Source: Spirogloea muscicola (lineage: Eukaryota > Streptophyta > Zygnematophyceae > Spirogloeales > Spirogloeaceae). From it: 11,225 nt of DNA. Below, piece by piece: positions 7,400 through 11,225 of the stretch. The position numbers and the translations under genes were made by a program. A model generated the notes under the pieces. That model searched no databases. It was not told the DNA's origin and saw only the letters and a list, made by a program, of their open reading frames with translations. Positions within the stretch are counted from its first letter, which is position 1. Each line of letters begins with the position of its first letter. The stretch is taken from assembly GCA_009602725.1 (NCBI GenBank), contig WELB01000186.1, positions 95,541-106,765 of the forward strand, read 5' to 3'.

Positions 7400-10300
7400 C
7401 TGCATATGCAGATGCCGCATGTGAGGTCAACCACACCTCGTCATCTCCGAGCAGGACCAAACTGTGGCCAAAAAGAGTGACATGGCCGAAAAGAGTGACA
7501 AGCCCACCTCACGCCTTGGCCTGCAGCGAAGGCGTCCATCAGCGGCATGGGGCTGGTGCGTCGAACTTCAATGACCTTGGTGGGGACAGCCTCGACCTTG
7601 ACCTCGCCTTCCTCTGCCTCCGCCTGCTCCCACTGGGCGGGCTGAAAGACGTGAAACTCGACCTGCCAAGTACTTGGAATTAACAGGCGGCATCAGCAGC
7701 AACCATAGATACTGCAGCACAAGCTGTTCCTCAGATAAAAGGATAGGAGAACAGATGCTGGCAAGAAAGGGATGAATGCTGATGTACTGCAGGTCCTGAC
7801 ATATCAAGCAAGTGAAATACATGAAAGCTTACAGCGAGCAGAGAGTGAGAGGTCAAAGCCAAGAGCACAGACCTGCGGGTTCGTCCACAGTGGAAGGGGC
7901 TGGTTCGCACCCATCTGCACCTCAGCGTTCGACATGAACCACCTCTGGAGCTCCTCGGCTTTCAAGGGCACTTGCGAGCTTGTCGGCACAAGGCTGTTCT
8001 CATCCAGCCGCTCCTCGCGCTCCATCCATGACGGCCCCCGGCAGACGTCCCAGCGCTCCAGGGGTTCTGCTGCTAGGCGCAGCTCCTGCACTCCAGTCCC
8101 GTCGCTAGAGCCTCCTTCGCCACCCAAGTATGGTCGTAGCAGGTACCTGACAAGGCAAAAGCGACAAGCTTATATGCTGCCTCGTACCTGACAAAGAAAA
8201 GGATGAGACCTTGGCAGCAATCTAAGAACCTCAGTTGACACCTTTAGCTTGGTGGGAATGGCTCACCGGACGAGGTAACCAGCGGGCGTGAGCACCCAAA
8301 GCTGCTGCCGCAGAACCGACGCCGCGTGCTGGTGCAGCTGGTGCTCTTGCGCTGTGCCGCCGCCGTCATGGAAAAGCGAAGCAACTGCGCAGGAGAATGT
8401 GACCGCCCGTCCGGTGGCCGCCGCCGCCGCCCCCCGCCAGCTCTGGATGCCGCTTCTGATCCTGGTGACGACGGAGAGGGCGATGGGAGGGGGCGGCGGG
8501 GGAAGGTGCTGCTGCGCCAACCGCAGGGGCCCCTGGGGTGCCCACCACGGCAACGGCTGCACCAAAGGCACGCCGCTGGCAATGTTAGCCTCCAGGTGGT
8601 CAACCGCGTGAGTGTTCAGTCCCACAGGCCCTCCAAATGGCGATACTGCGTAGACATGCGTGGTACCACGCGCTGAGCTAACAGCAATCCAGTGGCCATC
8701 GCTGCAGAACGAGATGTCCTGAATGACCTGCACGAAAGATGCAATGACTTGTACTGTCAACTCTGGCTCTGCTTGGCGCCACAGCTTCCTCACACATGAG
8801 TGCTCGCCAAGGGCGACATAACGACATTGCATACAACCTTTGACTAAGCAGTCTACAAGCACCAAAATGTGTGTTGCAAGCTTTCTGTGCTTCAGCTCGG
8901 CTCAATCTTTGTGATCGGCAGAAATGAACATGGGCAGGCACCCTGCTCACCGCATTCGTGAGCCCCCGATAGAGCTTGTAAAGGTGCACGTGGGCGTTGC
9001 TCGGGTCGCCCCCCGTGCCGCCCTGCCACACAGACAGCGCATGCAGACCCTAGTGGCTCAGAGAGCCGCTTCATCTATCTCAACCCTTGTTTGTTCTCTT
9101 AAGGAGGCTAGGGTATCATAGGTCCAAGCACCATTTACAGAAGCAGTTGTAAGACGTACTTAGGTGTTGATCACGATGAGATAATCAAAGGTCTTCAACT
9201 GAAGGAAAGGCAAGAAAGCCTCATACCGAGGAGGAGCCACTGCCGAGACCAGTGCTGGTGGCTGCGGGGATGAGGCGGAAGACGTTAAGGTTGTGCCCGC
9301 AGACGGACGCAGTCACCAGCAGCGTGCCGCTCTGGTCAAAGGCGAGTGCCGAGAGGGGGCTGGAGTGCGCGCGGAAGTGCGCCACCACTGCCCTCGTTAT
9401 CACATCCCGCACCATGACCTGACAAGCGTCAGATGCAGCATGCATCAGCACCCTCACGGTTGGGCCTCTGGTAATCTCTGTTCACATGTTCCGCGTCTGG
9501 CTTTACTACAGTATGGGCGTTCAGCAGCTTGCATGATGAATCAGGTAGGCTGGTATAAAGATGCACTATCTGCTGTGACTCTTTGGTGCGTAAGAGGGCT
9601 CACAGTGCCAGCAAATTCCGGCTCCCCAAGCAGCGGCGATGCCCATGCAGGGGCCCTTGCCGAGCCGCCCTTGGGGTTCGGCGTGCTCCCTGCTGCAGTG
9701 CTGCTTTTGGGGGCAGCATCGGCTGAGAGCTCGGCATAGTAGCGAGAGATGGTTTTGTAGCCCATATTTACAATCCCAGCCGCCAGGTGCTTGCCAGACT
9801 CCTTGGCGTAGCGCGCCATCAGGGCCGCCCCACCGGTGCCGGCCGGCGAAGTGGACGGGCTCGCACCCGGTGATGGAGATAGGTGCTGCGGAGACGCCCG
9901 CCCAGTGGGCGCCACCATTGGCTGATTTGCCGCGTAGGCCAGCCAGCGTGACCCCAGGGCCATGGCCGCGCTGGCTGGCGCCGTGATGCCCGGCCCTGGC
10001 TGTGCCACTGGGAATGTCAGCACACTGAAAGTGTTCTGGAGTGTCGCAGCGTCGAAGCAGTATATCTGCCACAAACACATTTTCAGCAAAGAGTCATGTC
10101 AATCACTACACCCTGAGCGATAAGGTGCAAGAGCCACTGACTGCGACAGCACACCAACCAGTCCTGCCACAGCTTGGAGGCACCGGACCTGAGAAGCGAG
10201 GGCGACGGCGACGAGGCATCGGCTGCACCGCACTGCCAGTACGTGCGTGCGGAACCGCAGCACGGTGACATAGGTGTGCGTCTTGAGGGAGTAGAAGCGG

Positions 10301-11155
10301 ACGGCCGTAGCCGTGGCAGCCATGCCAGAGTGGCCCGTGCTGGCACCGCTGCCAGCTGCTTGCGCCCCTCCATCCCAAGCTGTAGCGGAATAGGCCCCCG
10401 GCCCGCCGCCATTGCCAGTGTTGTCGGCGCCCACGACAGCAAGGAGAGGCCGCGCGTCCCTGAGGGGCCCGTCGGCGGGCTCCCGCACGAGGGGCGGCGG
10501 CAGCAGGCGCAGGCAGGCGGCGAAGCCGTCGCGGCGGGACACGAGCTCCCGGACGTTGTCGGCGCTCTCCACGTCCCAGACCTGGAAGCCGCTGCTGTAC
10601 GTGAGGAGGAGCACCTGGCGCCTCTGGCCGCCGAGCTCCAGGACGTCAAAGCCCGCCCAATGCACCTGCCAGCGACAAGGGACAGCGGACCATTGCCGCA
10701 GCTCCAGTCAAGATGGAGTCCCAGAGCTCCGAGCCCCACGAGTGGGCCCCGCAGTGCGACCTACTCCTCATCCTCGACGCTGCGACGGCAGGACCTTCAG
10801 GATCCGGCGGCAGTCTGGCAAGCGTCCTCGCCGTGGACTCATGCAGCAGCTTCAAGACCTCCGGGGCTTGCAATGGCACAGCTGCGACCGCAGCCAGCAC
10901 CACGAGGGGCTGCCAAGGCTAGCAGCGCAGGAGCGGCTTGACAGACACCTGCTCCTTGCGCCTCTCGTCCTCGGCCACGGTGATCCCGCCGGCGACGGCG
11001 GCAGCGCCGGCGGAGCGCACGTTGGAGGCGAGCGCGCCGGCGTTGCTGGACACGGAGCGCCAGTAGGTGGAGATCATGCGCAGCGAGGAGGGGAGGAAGC
11101 TGCCGCGCCCGAGCCCGTCACCGCTGCCGCCCGGCAGGGCCGCCTCCTTCCTCAT
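5989..11155 (-). CDS. ATG18-like (BCAS3): BCAS3/ATG18-like WD40 autophagy protein (10 exons)
   Basis: This is a beta-propeller protein of the PROPPIN/BCAS3 family, known in plants as ATG18f/g/h and expected to act at the forming autophagosome. Modelled exons on the minus strand are 11155-10949, 10665-10189, 10065-9604, 9418-9227, 9022-8951, 8727-8267, 8146-7873, 7662-7508, 7399-6909 and 6743-5989. All introns are GT-AG and all junction phases agree, giving about 1,181 residues. The start ATG has a GCCGCCGCC leader and opens a typical N-terminus (LPSSLRMISTYWRSVSSNAG). The upstream frame stays open to the window edge, so an earlier start is possible. Exon 5 may instead begin at 9049, adding 9 residues in frame. 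Exons 1-8 match my memory of plant ATG18g/h closely. Exons 9-10 do not align and form a long low-complexity tail. The least certain parts are the exon 8/9 junction and the last exon. Confidence 0.88.
7465..7500. repeat. Tandem 18-bp duplication in intron 8 of the BCAS3/ATG18-like gene
   Basis: Two adjacent 18-mers (TGGCC-AAAAGAGTGACA with A or G at the sixth base) differ at one position. On the minus strand they give two pyrimidine-rich TGTCACTCTTTT tracts just inside the donor of a 108-bp intron. Confidence 0.8.
7508..8727 (-). other. Last propeller blade and BCAS3 domain (exons 6-8)
   Basis: Exon 6 (8727-8267) begins VIQDISFCSDGHWIAVSSARG, the closing WD40 strand. It continues with PLPWWAPQ, a poly-Pro run, IALSVVTRIRSG and AAAAATGRAVTFSCAVASLF, which mark the start of the BCAS3 domain. 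Its donor splits an Arg codon and joins exon 7 (8146-7873), which gives LVRYLLRPYLGG and then ERWDVCRGPSWMEREERL, the most diagnostic block of plant ATG18f/g/h. Exon 8 (7662-7508) gives VEFHVFQPAQWEQAEAEEGE and EVRRTSPMPLMDAF, matching the end of the conserved region. I place the exon 8 donor at 7507 because this phase joins the frame of exon 9. A second GT at 7512 would not. Confidence 0.8.
8478..8502 (+). other. G-quadruplex-type motif opposite exon 6
   Basis: Four G runs (GGG, GGG, GGGGG, GGGGG) are separated by loops of 4, 1 and 4 bases on the plus strand. This is the template strand of the BCAS3/ATG18-like gene at the poly-Pro codons, and the Pro run itself explains the bases. Confidence 0.45.
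8951..10665 (-). other. WD40 beta-propeller part of the BCAS3/ATG18-like protein (exons 2-5)
   Basis: Exons 2-5, about residues 70-470, make up most of the propeller. Recognisable blocks in order are WAGFDVLEL and GFQVWDVESADNVRELVS (exon 2), TAVRFYSLKTHTYVTVLRF (exon 2), IYCFDAATLQNTFSVLTFPV (start of exon 3), GSRWLAYA and MARYAKESGKHLAAGIVNMG (exon 3), AHSSPLSALAFDQSGTLLVT followed by ASVCGHNLNVF (exon 4), and HVHLYKLYRGLTNA (exon 5). In classical ATG18 the last block carries Phe-Arg-Arg-Gly, which binds PI3P. Here it is Leu-Tyr-Arg-Gly, as expected for the BCAS3-like branch. Intron 1 (10948-10666) and intron 3 (9603-9419) are phase 0 and fall where the family alignment continues without gaps. 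Confidence 0.85.
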
Positions 11156-11225
11156 GGCGGCGGCCGGGCCGCTCTCGCTCCTCGCACGCCGGGCGTCGCA
11201 GCGCCGCGGCCGAGCCTCGGGCCCG
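11156..11225 (-). other. 5' leader or upstream coding sequence of the BCAS3/ATG18-like gene
   Basis: These 70 bp are very GC-rich and have no stop codon in the frame of the gene. They could be 5' UTR or a short N-terminal extension. The promoter lies outside the window. Confidence 0.5.

Noticed and set aside
6898-7460. Several overlapping minus-strand frames and a plus-strand frame
   Set aside because: Only the frame joining exon 8 in phase 2 was kept. The other frames give low-complexity products and do not connect to the conserved exons.
8478-8502. G-quadruplex as a functional regulator
   Set aside because: The G runs are the complement of Pro codons and are explained by coding content. 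The motif is listed only as a sequence feature.
10174-10941. Long open frame (255 codons) on the plus strand
   Set aside because: It lies antisense to exon 2 and intron 1 of the BCAS3/ATG18-like gene, whose protein is clearly conserved. GC-rich codons open the opposite strand by chance.

Overview
The window looks like nuclear DNA from an intron-rich eukaryote, most likely a green alga (Chlorophyta). The evidence is as follows. Two protein genes are each broken into several exons by short GT-AG introns of about 100-285 bp, with one of about 540 bp. Coding DNA is GC-rich. One gene has the plant/algal ATG18f/g/h-type layout (WD40 propeller plus BCAS3 domain), and the other resembles PC-esterase/TBL-type cell-wall acyltransferases of plants and algae. 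There are no bacterial-type operons, ribosome binding sites, tRNA or rRNA genes. The species cannot be told from the sequence.

Layout. Positions 1 to about 2220 are accessory, repeat-derived DNA. Several diverged modules occur twice in shuffled order: a 130-193 / 1743-1805, b 242-697 / 1147-1602, c (a short hairpin) 718-742 / 1809-1833, and d 868-1028 / 2571-2660. Next to the second c copy is a decayed open frame (1913-2221) that reads like part of a non-LTR retrotransposon protein. Positions 2222-3150 hold one further repeat copy and GC-rich DNA in which I support no gene.

Positions 3151-5985 (+) hold a five-exon SGNH/PC-esterase-like gene with an N-terminal membrane anchor, a GDS block, an N-x-G block and an F-R-E-T-F-P-Q-H-F block. 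It has an in-frame TGA at the end of exon 1, probably at a conserved Trp position, and no recognisable C-terminal Asp-x-x-His, so it may be a pseudogene or carry a sequence error.

Positions 5989-11155 (-) hold a ten-exon gene for a BCAS3/ATG18-like autophagy protein of about 1,180 residues. It is reconstructed with consistent splice phases throughout. Its 5' end lies close to the right edge of the window.

The two genes converge tail to tail with only 3 bp between their modelled stop codons, so their 3' UTRs must overlap antisense if both models are right. Nothing suggests that they share a pathway: one belongs to autophagosome formation, the other to secretory-pathway or wall modification. 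I found no convincing new multi-gene system. The points most worth checking are the TGA, the convergent ends with a perfect splice donor on the opposite strand, the shuffled repeat mosaic and the retroelement remnant.
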